From contig NC_068575.1 in assembly GCF_025698545.1 (NCBI RefSeq), positions 49,113,980-49,177,979 on the forward strand: DNA of 64,000 nt, written 5' to 3'. The translations under genes and the position numbers were made by a program. Below the pieces are notes generated by a model. It saw only the letters and a list, made by a program, of their open reading frames with translations. It did not search any database and was not told the DNA's origin. The DNA comes from Gossypium raimondii. Its lineage: Eukaryota > Streptophyta > Magnoliopsida > Malvales > Malvaceae. Within the stretch, counting starts at the first letter, position 1. Each line of letters opens with the position of its first letter. Below are positions 63,801-64,000 of this stretch, in pieces.

Positions 63801-63985
63801 ATGTTAGCTACCCATTCCGGATATTTAAAGACCTGTAAGAAGCCAGCATCATATTGTTTCTTAACTTCTTCTTTTGTCTTTAACAACATTTCAGGTCTCA
63901 TCCTTCTTAACTTCTGCTGAACGAGCTTGCATTCCGGTTTCAGTGGGAGCTTATGAACCACCACATCCTCATTCAACCCTGGCAT
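60842..63985 (-). pseudogene. Tat-lineage pol (RT, RNase H, aRH, integrase), three nonsense codons
   Basis: One frame runs without frameshift through 63985-60842. Reverse transcriptase has MDYRDLNRASPKDNFSLPHI and YVDDMIAKS; a first RNase H has KTIYYLSKKFTEYEAKY; a second, archaeal-type RNase H has FDGASNALGHGI and NNIAEYEACIMGL; integrase has an HHCC zinc region (CHKCQ) and a core reading GMDVIRP, IISNNALN and GAVEAANKN. Stops are TAG at 63578-63580, TGA at 62756-62758 and TAA at 62378-62380. The second catalytic Asp of integrase reads Asn (ISNNA in place of the usual DNG/DNA type). Gag and protease lie beyond 63985. The copy is inactive. Confidence 0.9.
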
Positions 63986-64000
63986 GTCCTGATACGACCA

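Larger units (their letters stand above)
56217..64000 (-). mobile_element. Tat-lineage Ty3/gypsy retrotransposon (5' part outside window)
   Basis: The minus-strand element includes, from right to left, pol (63985-60842), a 3' spacer with tandem repeats, a purine tract (58672-58660) and a 2,443-bp 3' LTR (58659-56217). Two RNase H-like regions between reverse transcriptase and integrase, a large LTR and a repeat-bearing 3' spacer are features of the Tat lineage. It is inserted into the CACTA subterminal repeats (left flank GCCGC). The 5' LTR and gag lie beyond the window. Confidence 0.85.

Overview
This is a stretch of nuclear chromosome from a flowering plant, almost certainly a eudicot. The genes are intron-rich with GT-AG introns, the intergenic DNA is AT-rich, and the window is full of nested LTR retrotransposons and DNA transposons. 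The repeat types (a CACTA element with AGCGGCG subterminal repeats, Tat-lineage Ty3 elements with LTRs over 2 kb) resemble those of Malvaceae such as cotton, but that assignment is an inference from memory.

Host genes, left to right: the 3' end of an RRP15-like ribosome-biogenesis gene (+, exons 512-1194); a complete COL9-type B-box/CCT regulator (-, CDS 6000-2457, five coding exons, a spliced 5' leader and a small uORF); a complete 15-exon KNL1/Spc105-like kinetochore scaffold (-, CDS 25847-16613); a GT47 exostosin-family glycosyltransferase (+, 31927-33599, three exons); and a small HMA-domain isoprenylated protein (+, 44031-44569, three exons). They do not form a pathway; each stands alone between repeat-rich blocks.

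Mobile DNA: a gag-only LTR element (7940-13253) carrying a nested solo LTR (9148-11202); a solo LTR inside a KNL1 intron (18112-18474); a decayed MULE (about 26.1-29.2 kb) with a GRF zinc-finger fragment; Harbinger-like MITEs (29302-29885, 34174-35213); a 2.8-kb solo LTR with perfect 5-bp target duplications (35504-38317); a degenerate LTR (about 39.8-41.6 kb); a hAT MITE with perfect 8-bp duplications just upstream of the HMA gene (43357-43812); a Ty1/copia element with perfect 5-bp duplications but inactivated catalytic sites and a MITE in its reverse transcriptase (45633-50604); a CACTA element (from 50777) that carries fragments of a ribosomal protein eS6 gene and a myosin XI gene; and a Tat-lineage Ty3/gypsy element inserted into the CACTA end (56217 to beyond the window).

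The most interesting region is 50777-56216. It is a CACTA-type element holding pieces of at least two unrelated host genes, with their introns, the eS6 5' leader and telo-box, plus a minisatellite and 43-bp palindromic subterminal repeats. Second is the Tat element's 3' untranslated array, in which about 15 copies of a 66-85 bp unit each carry a perfect 8-bp inverted repeat.
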